The notes under the pieces are model-generated. The model was not told where the DNA came from and ran no database searches. It worked only from the letters and a program-made list of their open reading frames with translations. Shown here piece by piece: positions 19,054 to 27,181 of a stretch of DNA of 64,000 nucleotides. Each line of letters opens with the position of its first letter. Positions within the stretch are counted from its first letter, which is position 1. The DNA lies in contig NZ_KB912879.1 of assembly GCF_000383875.1 (NCBI RefSeq), forward strand, positions 1 to 64,000, given 5' to 3'. The stretch is from Caldibacillus debilis DSM 16016 (GTDB lineage: Bacteria; Bacillota; Bacilli; Bacillales; Caldibacillaceae). A program made the translations under genes and the position numbers.

Positions 19054-19155
19054 AAATAGGAGTCTGAAACTTTCCCCGTCCGGTTCCCGTAAAGTGTATA
19101 ATTAAGCAAAGACATAAAATCTTTTTATCAGAGAAATGGATAGGGGGAAAATCCA

Positions 19156-19290
19156 ATGATCTTTGTCGGTTGCATGTTTATCGGCATCGCTTTGGGGATG
19201 ATATTCGATCAAACGGGTGCGGGCACGTTGCTCGGCATGGGGGCAGGAATGTTGCTCGAAGGATTAAACCGCCGGAGAAAAAAATGGTAG
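19156..19290 (+). CDS. small membrane protein, 44 residues
   Basis: A short gene reads MIFVGCMFIGIALGMIFDQT, then a Gly-rich GAGTLLGMGAGMLLEGL and ends in a basic tail RRRKKW. It has one long or two short membrane segments with many Gly pairs, and positive charges that would sit in the cytosol. AGGGGGAAAATCCA precedes the ATG, and TATAAT at 19097-19102 could be its -10. It is divergent from the MarR gene and followed by a bidirectional terminator, so it appears to be its own transcription unit, possibly controlled by MarR. I know similar unnamed small proteins in Bacillus; the function is unknown. Confidence 0.7.
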   Translation: MIFVGCMFIGIALGMIFDQTGAGTLLGMGAGMLLEGLNRRRKKW

Positions 19291-19373
19291 GTATTCGCGA
19301 CAGCTTTTGCAATTCGGATGGGGATGGCTGCGGTTGACGAGGAATAAAGCGGCAGAAAATCCCGAAAGGAAAA

Positions 19374-19402
19374 AGGAAGCCTCCGTCACGGAAGCTTCCT
19401 TC
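19374..19402. terminator. bidirectional terminator
   Basis: AAGGAAGC and GCTTCCTT enclose an inner CCGT/ACGG stem. T-rich sequence follows on both strands (CTTCTTCTTT forward, TTTTTCC reverse). It serves the converging small membrane protein gene and nagP. Confidence 0.7.
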
Positions 19403-19413
19403 TTCTTTATCAT

Positions 19414-20859
19414 TTATTGTTTTTTCCGGATTTTCTCGATCTCATCGGCGACAAATTGCACTTGCGTGCCGACGACCACTTGGATGCTGTGGGGCCCGAC
19501 GACATTGATCCCCGGCACCCCGGTTTCTTTAATTTTTTCTTGATCGACGGCATTCATATCTTTGACTTCCACCCGCAGGCGGGTAATACAGTTATCGATG
19601 GAAACCACATTCTCATCCCCGCCCAATCCTTCATAAATCTTCTTGGCCATGACCGCGAAGCGTTCCTTCGCCGACAGATTGGCCGTTTCGCCGTCCCCCT
19701 CTTCATCTTCCCGTCCGGGGGTTTTCAAGTCGAATTTCGTGATGAAGAAACGGAACAGGAAGTAATAAATGACGGCAAATACAAGGCCCTGTACGATCAG
19801 CATCAGCGGCTGGTTGGCCAGCGGCAGCCTCGAACTGAGGAAGAAGTCGATGAAGCCGGCGCTGAAACCGAACCCGGCCGTCCAGTGGAACAACGCCGCG
19901 ATCGTCAAAGAAAGTCCCGTCAAAAACGCATGCAACAGATAAAGCCCGGGAGCGAGGAACATGAAAGCGAATTCCACCGGTTCCGTCACGCCGGTGAAAA
20001 ATGCGGCAAAACCGGCGGCCAGCATCAAGGAAGCCACCTGTTTTTTCCGTTCCGGTTTCGCCGTATGATACATGGCGAGACCCGCAGCCGGCAATCCGAA
20101 CATCATGATCGGGAAGAAACCGGCTTGATACATCCCGGTAACGCCTTTTTCCCCTTTTCCGCTCCAGAAATTGCCGATATCGTTAATTCCGGCGACATCA
20201 AACCAGAAGACGGAGTTCAAGGCGTGATGCAAGCCGGTCGGGATCAAGAGGCGGTTAAAGAATCCGTAAATGCCGGCACCGACGGCGCCCAGCTTGCTGA
20301 TGGCGGTACCGAAGGATACGAGGCCGCTGTAGACCACCGGCCAGATGAAAAACAGGGCCAGGGACACGACCAGCATGGCGACGGATGTCATGATCGGGAC
20401 AAGCCTTTTGCCGCTGAAAAAGGCCAGGGCATCCGGGAGCTGCACATGGCTGAAACGGTTATACATATTGGCCGCCACGATCCCGGAAAGGATACCGACG
20501 AAAGCGTTTCCAATTTTTGAAAACGCCGGATTGACATTTTCCACATCGATTCCCTGCAGCATGGCCACCGTATTCGTGGAAAGCAGGGTGGTGACCACGA
20601 GATAGGCGACGAGGCCGCTCAAGGCCGCCGAACCGTCCCTTTGTTTCGCCATTCCCAACGCCACGCCGACGGCAAAGAGGATCGGGATATTGTCGATGAT
20701 GGAACCGCCCGCTTTAATGAAGAACGCCGCAACCGGGTTCCCCGAACCCCAGCCGGTCGGGTCGATCCAATAGCCGATCCCCATCAGGATGGCGGCGGCG
20801 GGCAATACGGCGACGGGAAGCATCAGCGAGCGCCCGAGCCTTTGCAAATACTTCATCAT
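19414..20859 (-). CDS. nagP: PTS system N-acetylglucosamine-type EIICB permease
   Basis: The 481-residue protein has an EIIC domain (residues 1 to about 385) with about ten membrane helices, including LLIPTGLHHALNSVFWF and FFTGVTEPVEFAFMF, the substrate-site motifs of the glucose/glucosamine PTS family. A linker ending in LKTPGRED follows, then an EIIB domain with the phosphorylated Cys in DNCITRLRV. There is no EIIA domain, as in B. subtilis NagP, so EIIA must come from another protein. The GGAGG lies nine bases before the ATG. The antiterminator gene directly upstream and the surface hexosaminidase beyond it support an amino-sugar substrate, though glucose or glucosamine remain possible. 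Confidence 0.88.
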   Translation of the reverse strand: MMKYLQRLGRSLMLPVAVLPAAAILMGIGYWIDPTGWGSGNPVAAFFIKAGGSIIDNIPILFAVGVALGMAKQRDGSAALSGLVAYLVVTTLLSTNTVAMLQGIDVENVNPAFSKIGNAFVGILSGIVAANMYNRFSHVQLPDALAFFSGKRLVPIMTSVAMLVVSLALFFIWPVVYSGLVSFGTAISKLGAVGAGIYGFFNRLLIPTGLHHALNSVFWFDVAGINDIGNFWSGKGEKGVTGMYQAGFFPIMMFGLPAAGLAMYHTAKPERKKQVASLMLAAGFAAFFTGVTEPVEFAFMFLAPGLYLLHAFLTGLSLTIAALFHWTAGFGFSAGFIDFFLSSRLPLANQPLMLIVQGLVFAVIYYFLFRFFITKFDLKTPGREDEEGDGETANLSAKERFAVMAKKIYEGLGGDENVVSIDNCITRLRVEVKDMNAVDQEKIKETGVPGINVVGPHSIQVVVGTQVQFVADEIEKIRKKQ

Positions 20860-20984
20860 TTTGAATGACCTCCTTCAATTTTTTCCTGCCTGCGCCAAAA
20901 TCCGAAATGACGATAAAAATGAGTGCCAAAAACCTGGTCATAAAAGGCGAAAACGATAGATCCCCTCTTTTTTCCTCACCTCCT

Positions 20985-21809
20985 TTAAGGCTGGGCGGTC
21001 CTCAGCCTTTCAATATGCAGCGTGATATACCCCAATTCCTGATCGGGAAGATGGATTCCGTAGACTTCCGAAACCTTTCTTGCCACTTCCCGGGCGCATT
21101 GATAGGAAAGGGGGAATTTTTTCTTGATCATGGCCAGCATTTCCTCGTCCAAGGTATGGACCTCATAGCCCTTGATCCGGAACAGGACGAAGCGGAGATG
21201 GGTCACGAGCCGGTGATAGGAAATATCATCCCCTTCCAATGGGATGCGGAGGAAATCTTTGACCGTTTGCACCATATCTTGCAAAATGGCCGTCTGCCGG
21301 ATCGTTTCGTGCAAGTCTCCCCCTTGGGGTTTCATGGTATGGATGTATAGGGCGAGAAAAGCCGCCTCATCTTCGGGCATTTCGATTCCGTACTTTTCTT
21401 TCATGTGCCGGACCGCCCAAAGCCCGATTTCAAATTCCCTTCTATATAAAATCTTGATTTCCTGGAAAAGCTTGTTTTTGATGTGGATCCCGTTCTTCAC
21501 CCTTTCGATGGCGAAGGAGAGATGATCGGTCAACACCAGGTGAATGTGTTCGTTCAGTTTCACCCCGAGCTGCCTTTCGGCGTAGGAAATGATCTCTTCG
21601 GAGATGGTGAAATGCTCTTCGGGAATCCGGCTCAAAAGCTGCTGGAATTTCTCGTTTTCATGCATGACAAAAATCTTTTCAATCTGGTTGGGATTTACGA
21701 TATCGTTCTTCTTCTTTTGAAAGCCGATCCCCGATCCGATGGCGACCTTTTCTTGATGGCCGTCCGTAACGATCACCGCGTTGTTGTTTAAAATCTTCTT
21801 AATCCTGAT
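20985..21809 (-). CDS. BglG/GlcT-family PTS antiterminator with an apparent ATC start codon
   Basis: The protein has an RNA-binding CAT domain (about residues 1-58, with KKILNNNAVIVTDGHQEKVAIGSGIGF) and two PTS-regulation domains carrying phosphorylatable His in LTDHLSFAIERV, ALYIHTMKP, THLRFVLFRI and ITLHIERL. Family members start M-K-I-K-K-I-L-N-N-N. Here the aligned codons are ATC-AGG-ATT-AAG-AAG, with ATC at 21807-21809 nine bases after AAAGGAGGGG and no ATG, GTG or TTG in frame upstream near it. The first standard start codon, GTG at 21776, would delete the KKILNNNA strand needed for RNA binding. A leader terminator with an antiterminator-like element precedes the gene. nagP follows 125 bases downstream. 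Confidence 0.85.
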   Translation of the reverse strand: MRIKKILNNNAVIVTDGHQEKVAIGSGIGFQKKKNDIVNPNQIEKIFVMHENEKFQQLLSRIPEEHFTISEEIISYAERQLGVKLNEHIHLVLTDHLSFAIERVKNGIHIKNKLFQEIKILYRREFEIGLWAVRHMKEKYGIEMPEDEAAFLALYIHTMKPQGGDLHETIRQTAILQDMVQTVKDFLRIPLEGDDISYHRLVTHLRFVLFRIKGYEVHTLDEEMLAMIKKKFPLSYQCAREVARKVSEVYGIHLPDQELGYITLHIERLRTAQP

Positions 21810-21937
21810 CGGAAAGCCCCTCCTTTCCGGGAAGAGAATGGAAGCCCGGATGAATCAAAGGAGCACCCTTTCTTGAAGGCATGGGAAAAATCTGTCCGGA
21901 TGCCGGGTTGGACTTTGGACCCGAGCCGTTATTCACT

Positions 21938-21982
21938 AAAAAAGGCACAGCGGCCGGATAAGGGTTGCAACCCTTACGTGCC
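21938..21982 (-). terminator. leader terminator of the antiterminator gene
   Basis: On the reverse strand GGCAC and GTGCC enclose an inner perfect palindrome TAAGGGTTGCAACCCTTA, followed by six T. It lies between the promoter and the coding region and overlaps the neighbouring target element, so it is a conditional terminator rather than a gene end. Confidence 0.75.
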
Positions 21983-21984
21983 GC

Positions 21985-22006
21985 CATGCCTGATCGAGTC
22001 AGTAAC
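21985..22006 (-). promoter_or_regulatory. probable antiterminator RNA target (RAT)
   Basis: The reverse strand reads GTTACTGACTCGATCAGGCA directly before the leader terminator. From memory this closely resembles the ptsG leader element bound by GlcT in B. subtilis. Binding of the protein here would block formation of the terminator, so the antiterminator would control its own operon. Confidence 0.6.
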
Positions 22007-22034
22007 ATGGGCGAACGTATCATGTTCTTAATTA

Positions 22035-22063
22035 ATGATACCATCTCTTGACGGAAAAGACAA
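22035..22063 (-). promoter_or_regulatory. sigma-A promoter of the antiterminator-nagP operon
   Basis: On the reverse strand TTGTCT (22058-22063) and TATCAT (22035-22040) are 17 bases apart, about 30 bases upstream of the RAT-like element. Confidence 0.7.
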
Positions 22064-22218
22064 CAAGGACTTTCTTATATTTGTTTCCTTTCCGGCCGTG
22101 CTTCCGCTTGGTTTCCCCTTCAATCGGTGGGCACGCTTTGATCCCTCACCTAATCGGGAGCTTCATTTTGCCCGCAAATCATTTGCTCTATACCTTTCCG
22201 TTTCAAAAAGTCTTCGTA

Positions 22219-24780
22219 TCAACCATCCTTTTTTCTCCGCAATGCCATTCCGCCCGCCGCAAGGATCAGCAGGATGCCGGCCGCCAACAGGCCGTAAAGG
22301 TTCGTGGCGGTCTTCGGCAGCTGCTCTCCGCCGCCGGGTGCTTCATCCCCATCCGTTTTCGGCGTTTTGCCTCCATCCGGCTGTCCGGACGGCGTTTTGC
22401 CGTTTCCGCCGCCTGCGGAAGATTCAACCAACCCGTCGAGCGCCGCTTGAAGCTTTGCGATCTCCCGGGATATTTCCGCATTCGTGGCGGCCGTCTCCAA
22501 TGCCTTTTCGGCGGCGGCGATCGCTTTTTGCAAGGCATCAAAAGACGACCGGGTGTATTTTCCGTCCGCATTATTTATGGACTTGGCCTTCTCGATCAGC
22601 TGCTTCAGGGGCGTCAAATCCGCCAAGCCGTCAAGCGCCGCCTGCAATTTTTCCATTTCACGGGTTATTTCTTCCTTTGACGCCAGTTCCGGCAACGCCT
22701 TTTCGGCGGCGGCGATCGCCTTTTTCAATGCCTCCACGGAAGCTTTCGTATAGGTTCCATTCCGAACGGATTCGGATTTGGCCTTTTCGATCAGCCGCTT
22801 CAGAGGCGTCAAATCCGCCAAATCATCGATCGCTTTCTGCAATTTCGCGGTCTCTTCCTTCAATTTTTCCTCCGTGGTGATGAAGGGCAGCGCTTCTTCC
22901 GCCTTGCCGATGGCTGTCTGCAAAGCCTGGAAGGACGGAACGGTATATCTTCCGTCATCGTTTGCGATCGACTTTGCCTTGGCGATCAGTTGTTGAAGCC
23001 CCCGCACATCCACGTAACTGAGGAAGTGTCCGTATTCGAACAGGTTGGGAATGGTGACGGGCAGTTTCCCGATCGGATTCACTTCCCCGGCGAGCACGCG
23101 GGCAAGGGCGTCCAGCGAAACGTTCAAGTTCCCGTATGTCGCCAAGTAGGCGTCCACTTCCGGGAAGGCCAGTAAATCATACGGGTTGCGGACGGCCGCA
23201 ACCGCTACCGGTTTCCCTTTGCCGTCGACGGATCCGCCGCTTTCTTTTAAAGCCGCCACCAATCGTTTCTGGGCTTCGTTCGTATCGGCGTTGTAGGTCG
23301 TCACGATAATGGCTCCCGCCGGCGCGGACAGTTCCAGGGCTTTGTCGATCTGCTCCGCCGTCGGGCTTGCAGCGGTGGCATAAGCCTCCGCATCATATCC
23401 CTTTTCCCGCAGCAAAGCGGCCAGATATTCGGGATTGCCGGAAGAAGGGCCGGTTACGAACACTTTCGTGGAAGGTTTTAACGGCAAAAGCCGGTTTTCA
23501 TTTTTGACAAGGGTGATGCTTTGCTCCGCGGCCTTTTTTGCCGTATTCAGTTTTTTTTCCGAACCTGTCTCATGAATCGCCCCTTTTTCGACATAAGGGT
23601 TTTCAAACAAGCCTTTATCCTTTTTCACTTTCAATATCCGGTATACGGACTCGTTCAATCTTTCTTCCGCTATCCGCCCTTCTTTCACCGCCTTTAAAAC
23701 CGCCTGATAGGCCAATTCCACATCCGGGGGGTTCAACAAAATATCGTTCCCCGCAAGGAAGGCTTGGACGGGGACTTCTTCGGGAGGAAGGACATTCGCC
23801 CCCGACATTCCCAAACTGTCGGTAATGATCAAACCTTCAAAGCCCATTTCTTCCCGGAGCAGTCCGGTCAAAATGGGATGGGACAATGTCGCGGGCAAGC
23901 CGGAACCGTCCAGGGCAGGAACGACGATATGGGCGGTCATGATGGCGTCCGTTCCCGCTTCAATGGCCGCCTGGAAAGGTTTTAAATCGACCTTTTTCAA
24001 GGTTTCCGGATCGTGATGGATGATCGGCAGGCCGTAATGGGAATCCACATCCGTATCGCCGTGTCCGGGAAAATGTTTGGCGGTGGTCAAAATTCCTTGA
24101 TCTTGATATCCGCGGACCTGGGAAACGCCCAGTTTGGCGACAAGGTCCGGATCTTCCCCGAAGGAACGGACGCCGATGACCGGATTCAAATAATTGACGT
24201 TCACATCCAATACCGGAGCGAAATTCATATTGATACCGAGGCTCATCAGTTCCTTTCCGAGAACGGCCGCCGACTGATAGGCCAAATCGGACGATCTTGC
24301 CGCACCTAAAGCCATATTTCCCGGAAATACGGTGCCGGGTTCTTTCAGCCGCTGAACGATGCCGCCCTCCTGGTCGGTGGCGATAAATAAAGGAATCCCG
24401 TGTTTTTGGCCCATAGCGATTTTTTGCAAATCATTGGACAGGGCGTTCACCTGTTCCAAATCCGCAGGAGTCCCGATATTGTCCGTCCAGTTGAAATAGA
24501 TGATCCCGCCCACATGATACTTCTCGATGATTTCCTTAAAATTCTTTCCACCCCGTTTCATTTCCAGATTTGTTTGTTCGTAGTTTGGATCCTCCGCCGA
24601 TTTCCCGTAGACATGAACGATGAACAATTGTCCTACCTTTTCTTCCAGCGTCATTTGGTCCATCAAAGCCAAAATGTCCTGATCCTTGCCGCCGCTCGAT
24701 TTCGCATCGTAACCTGCCAACGGGATCAGGAGAGCAAGGACCAAAAGGAAGAGAATCAAGGCCGCCGTTTTTTTGAGCAA
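22219..24780 (-). CDS. sortase-anchored GH3 beta-N-acetylhexosaminidase with FIVAR repeats
   Basis: This secreted enzyme removes terminal N-acetylglucosamine from glycans such as muropeptides or chitin. After a signal peptide (residues 1-24) comes a NagZ-type GH3 barrel with KHFPGHGDTDVDSH (about 237, catalytic His/Asp loop) and nucleophile Asp in GLIITDSLGM (about 320). A C-terminal alpha/beta GH3 domain follows, then three FIVAR repeats of about 71 residues (590-785), a Gly/Pro/Asp linker, and LPKTA near 821 with a hydrophobic stretch and RRKKDG tail for wall anchoring by sortase. I start at the TTG eight bases after GGGG; an earlier TTG (24813) lacks a binding site. It lies upstream of the antiterminator and nagP on the same strand and could feed them with amino sugar. 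Confidence 0.93.
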   Translation of the reverse strand: MLKKTAALILFLLVLALLIPLAGYDAKSSGGKDQDILALMDQMTLEEKVGQLFIVHVYGKSAEDPNYEQTNLEMKRGGKNFKEIIEKYHVGGIIYFNWTDNIGTPADLEQVNALSNDLQKIAMGQKHGIPLFIATDQEGGIVQRLKEPGTVFPGNMALGAARSSDLAYQSAAVLGKELMSLGINMNFAPVLDVNVNYLNPVIGVRSFGEDPDLVAKLGVSQVRGYQDQGILTTAKHFPGHGDTDVDSHYGLPIIHHDPETLKKVDLKPFQAAIEAGTDAIMTAHIVVPALDGSGLPATLSHPILTGLLREEMGFEGLIITDSLGMSGANVLPPEEVPVQAFLAGNDILLNPPDVELAYQAVLKAVKEGRIAEERLNESVYRILKVKKDKGLFENPYVEKGAIHETGSEKKLNTAKKAAEQSITLVKNENRLLPLKPSTKVFVTGPSSGNPEYLAALLREKGYDAEAYATAASPTAEQIDKALELSAPAGAIIVTTYNADTNEAQKRLVAALKESGGSVDGKGKPVAVAAVRNPYDLLAFPEVDAYLATYGNLNVSLDALARVLAGEVNPIGKLPVTIPNLFEYGHFLSYVDVRGLQQLIAKAKSIANDDGRYTVPSFQALQTAIGKAEEALPFITTEEKLKEETAKLQKAIDDLADLTPLKRLIEKAKSESVRNGTYTKASVEALKKAIAAAEKALPELASKEEITREMEKLQAALDGLADLTPLKQLIEKAKSINNADGKYTRSSFDALQKAIAAAEKALETAATNAEISREIAKLQAALDGLVESSAGGGNGKTPSGQPDGGKTPKTDGDEAPGGGEQLPKTATNLYGLLAAGILLILAAGGMALRRKKDG

Positions 24781-25009
24781 AAGAACCGCCCCTTTTTCAT
24801 TGAATTTTGGCAATCAACTGCCGATCGTTCCGCTTCCGCTCCTTTCTTTTTATGATGGGAGACCGAATGGCCGGTGATTCAAGGATGTTTTCCGCCTGAT
24901 TTGTAAGCTCTTTCAATTTTATGGTGAAGGATGAGTGATGATGCGTCCAGGGCCGAAAGCCTCACTTGTTATTACAAAATCTTTTCAATATTTTGACAAA
25001 AAATTCCCC
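24781..25009. other. gap between the hexosaminidase and the HAD gene terminator
   Basis: No gene is seen. The left part is AT-rich and should hold the promoter of the hexosaminidase on the reverse strand, but no hexamer pair stands out. Confidence 0.4.
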
Positions 25010-25039
25010 AAAAAAGCATGGCGTCCTGTCCCGCCATGC
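25010..25039 (-). terminator. terminator of the HAD phosphatase gene
   Basis: A perfect hairpin GCATGGCG-8-CGCCATGC (25016-25039) is followed on the reverse strand by TTTTTT. It lies about 85 bases after the stop codon. Confidence 0.85.
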
Positions 25040-25125
25040 CCCGCCAAGCCGGCCGCCTGGGATCCGGCTTTTTTTCGGCGAATTCCCCCGTTCCGAAACA
25101 TGAAAAGGGATTCTCCGGAAAAGCT

Positions 25126-25743
25126 TTACTTGCAAAGGTTCAAAATTTCTTCCGGTTCGGAAAAAATATGGTCCGCATCCAATCCTTCCGCCGATTTCGC
25201 CCCCCACAGGGCCAGGCCGAACTTCACTCCCGCCCCTTTGGCGCATTCCAGATCGTAACGGGTATCCCCGATGTAGATCGCTTCTTCCCGCCCGGCCCCC
25301 AATTTCTTCAGGCAGGCCAAAAGCGGTTCCGGGTCGGGCTTGTGCCTTTTCGTGTCGTCCGCCGTCACGACCGACCGGAAATATTTCCCCAATCCGAAGG
25401 GTTCGAACCCGTCGGCGAACTCCTGGCGGGTCTTCGACGTCACGATCCCGAGCGGCATATTTTTTTCATGCAACGACCGGAGCACCTTTTCCATTCCCGG
25501 AAAAACGGACACGGAGCCGGCATATTCCCCGATTCCGGCCACCCATCTTTCATACACCCGGTCCATGTTTGCCACATTCAACAGGCGCAATCCTTCGATT
25601 CCCGGAATCCCCAATATTTTCCGCAATTCCTCGACCGTATGCTCCCGGCCTTCCTCCCGCAAGGCCTTTTGCAAAGATTTCAAGATCGCTTCCTCGGTGT
25701 CGATAATGGTCCCGTCCACATCAAAAATGAAACAACGATACAT
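25126..25743 (-). CDS. HAD-superfamily phosphatase (phosphoglycolate phosphatase-like)
   Basis: The 205-residue protein has all four HAD motifs: FDVDGTIIDT at residues 7-16 (nucleophile and acid Asp), GIVTSKT near 100, Lys in KRHKPDPEP, and the acidic pair in IYIGDTRYDLECAKGAG. The helical cap between motif 1 and 2 puts it in the PGP/PpaX/beta-phosphoglucomutase subfamily. The substrate is not determined; PpaX proper has a different gene neighbourhood. AGGAGATAAGCG precedes the ATG. It is a single gene with its own terminator. Confidence 0.9.
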   Translation of the reverse strand: MYRCFIFDVDGTIIDTEEAILKSLQKALREEGREHTVEELRKILGIPGIEGLRLLNVANMDRVYERWVAGIGEYAGSVSVFPGMEKVLRSLHEKNMPLGIVTSKTRQEFADGFEPFGLGKYFRSVVTADDTKRHKPDPEPLLACLKKLGAGREEAIYIGDTRYDLECAKGAGVKFGLALWGAKSAEGLDADHIFSEPEEILNLCK

Positions 25744-26690
25744 CGCTTATCTCCTTTTCCCGTTTGATCATTCGCGGCTTTCCCATTCGAATCGATGCCG
25801 TCCCCGCTTAAACCCTTTCGCCCGCAGGCGCCGCCGGTCTTTCCCGAACGGGCCGGCATCTTTCTTCCGCCGCCTTCCGGCACAAAATCCCCCATTCATT
25901 CCGCCGTTTCTTTCCGGCTCCGGTCCCATTCCGCGCATTCTGGGCGCGGGACGGCCTCCCTATCGCAAGGACGCGGAAAGGGCGCCTTTTTCCGTTTCCG
26001 AAAAAAGACGATCCGCGCCCTTCCCGGATGTTCCTTTTTTTGCTTCACCCGCCCTTTTTCGGGATCGCTTCATCGCCGAGCGGCAAAGGGGAAATGATCT
26101 TCCGGTCTCGCAGGCGGCCGGACAACCGCGCGGGGAAGGCCGGCAAAACCAATTCTATTTTAATCGGAAAATCACGGATCATGAAACGAAAATTTTTCAA
26201 CAAATCCCGCATCGGGAAAAGGGAGCCATCCCATCGGGGCCGCCCTGCACGGAACCCTCCCTTACCGGGCGGGATGAATCCCTTGGGCGCCCGCGACTTG
26301 CCGGCCGCCAGAAAAATCGGTATGAAAAGGGCAAGGATTGGGGCACCATCCCGAGTTTCCCGGTTCGTCGGCTGCCAGGAAAATCGGTGAAGAAAATCGC
26401 AACGATTGCGATGTCCATCCGGCGGACCGGGCCGCCGGGCAGATCCCGGCCGGCGCCTCCCCGGACCCGCGGCGCGCACCGATTAGGGAAAGCCGTTCTT
26501 CGCCGCAGCTCTTCAGGCAAAGACCTTGCCGGCGATCCGCCTGTTCCCGGACAGCGGCCCGGCCGCGGGAAAACCTCCGGGGATTCAAAAGGCCTTCCCG
26601 GCGCCGGCTGCAGCCGCATCTTCCGCAGCCCCCATGATTTAAAAACATTTCCGCCCTTCCGCCCGGACGGATTTTGCCGGCAAGCAACAG
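25744..26690. other. 950-bp gene-free GC-rich region
   Basis: Long open frames exist in at least four frames simultaneously, the longest crossing the HAD gene antisense. Their translations are Arg/Pro/Gly-rich with no ribosome binding sites, as expected for non-coding GC-rich DNA. It holds a two-copy repeat (26302-26388). No RNA gene was recognised. Confidence 0.5.
26302..26388. repeat. two 20-bp direct repeats, period 67 bp
   Basis: CGGCCGCCAGAAAAATCGGT (26302-26321) and CGGCTGCCAGGAAAATCGGT (26369-26388) differ at two bases and start 67 bases apart, the same spacing as the unrelated-looking pair at 7403. Sequence after each unit is also loosely alike (AAGGATTGGGG and AACGATTGCG). Confidence 0.65.
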
Positions 26691-26713
26691 AAAAAGGAGC
26701 CTTGCGGCTCCTT
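26691..26713 (-). terminator. terminator of the DUF2187 gene
   Basis: AAGGAGCC-TTGC-GGCTCCTT (26694-26713) is followed on the reverse strand by further T residues. It lies about 70 bases downstream of the stop codon. Confidence 0.8.
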
Positions 26714-26782
26714 ATGAAAAATTTTAACAAACGGAAAAACGAAAGGAATGAATGGCTGGTATGGGCGATAAAATGAAACTTT

Positions 26783-27049
26783 TCATTTCACCAGCTTGTA
26801 ATTTTTGTGGTTGACCACCGTTTTTAACGGTTCGCCCGTTTTCGGATTTTTTCCGAATTCCACAATCACCGAATTCTCCCTGACGATCAGGACTTTTCCT
26901 TTTTTCCCTTTGTGGATCCCCCGTTTGATTTGGATCGTGTCTCCCACGTTGGCCTTCACGATTTTCGTTTTTTTCCGTTGGCTTTCGCTGCCTTCAGTCA
27001 TTTCCTCTTCATTGATTGCGTCCTTATTCATTCCGTCTTTTTCCGTCAT
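26783..27049 (-). CDS. DUF2187/KOW-motif protein (YkvS-like)
   Basis: The 88-residue protein has an acidic, disordered first 35 residues and a C-terminal KOW-like SH3 fold: VGDTIQIKRGIHKGKKGKVLIVRENSVIVEF ending in KTVVNHKNYKLVK, which is the DUF2187 signature. KOW folds often bind RNA or ribosomal proteins, but no function is established. The ATG at 27049 is about ten bases after AAAGGAG; an ATG eleven codons earlier lacks a binding site. Confidence 0.87.
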   Translation of the reverse strand: MTEKDGMNKDAINEEEMTEGSESQRKKTKIVKANVGDTIQIKRGIHKGKKGKVLIVRENSVIVEFGKNPKTGEPLKTVVNHKNYKLVK

Positions 27050-27181
27050 AGCCGATTGCTCCTTTTTTTGTGTTTCCGTCATGAAGTTTCATGCAAGAAG
27101 CGTCCGATTATTATTCTATCCATATTCCCCGTTCCAATCCAATACTTTACCTGAAAAAGACGGAAGAATAAAGGCGGTTTT

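Noticed and set aside
19417-20520. 367-codon frame antisense to nagP
   Set aside because: It overlaps a clearly identified PTS permease and its translation has the composition of antisense membrane-protein sequence.
25340-26776. 478-codon forward frame across the HAD gene and the following gap
   Set aside because: The first part is antisense to a well-supported HAD gene and the rest is Arg/Pro-rich without homology I can name.
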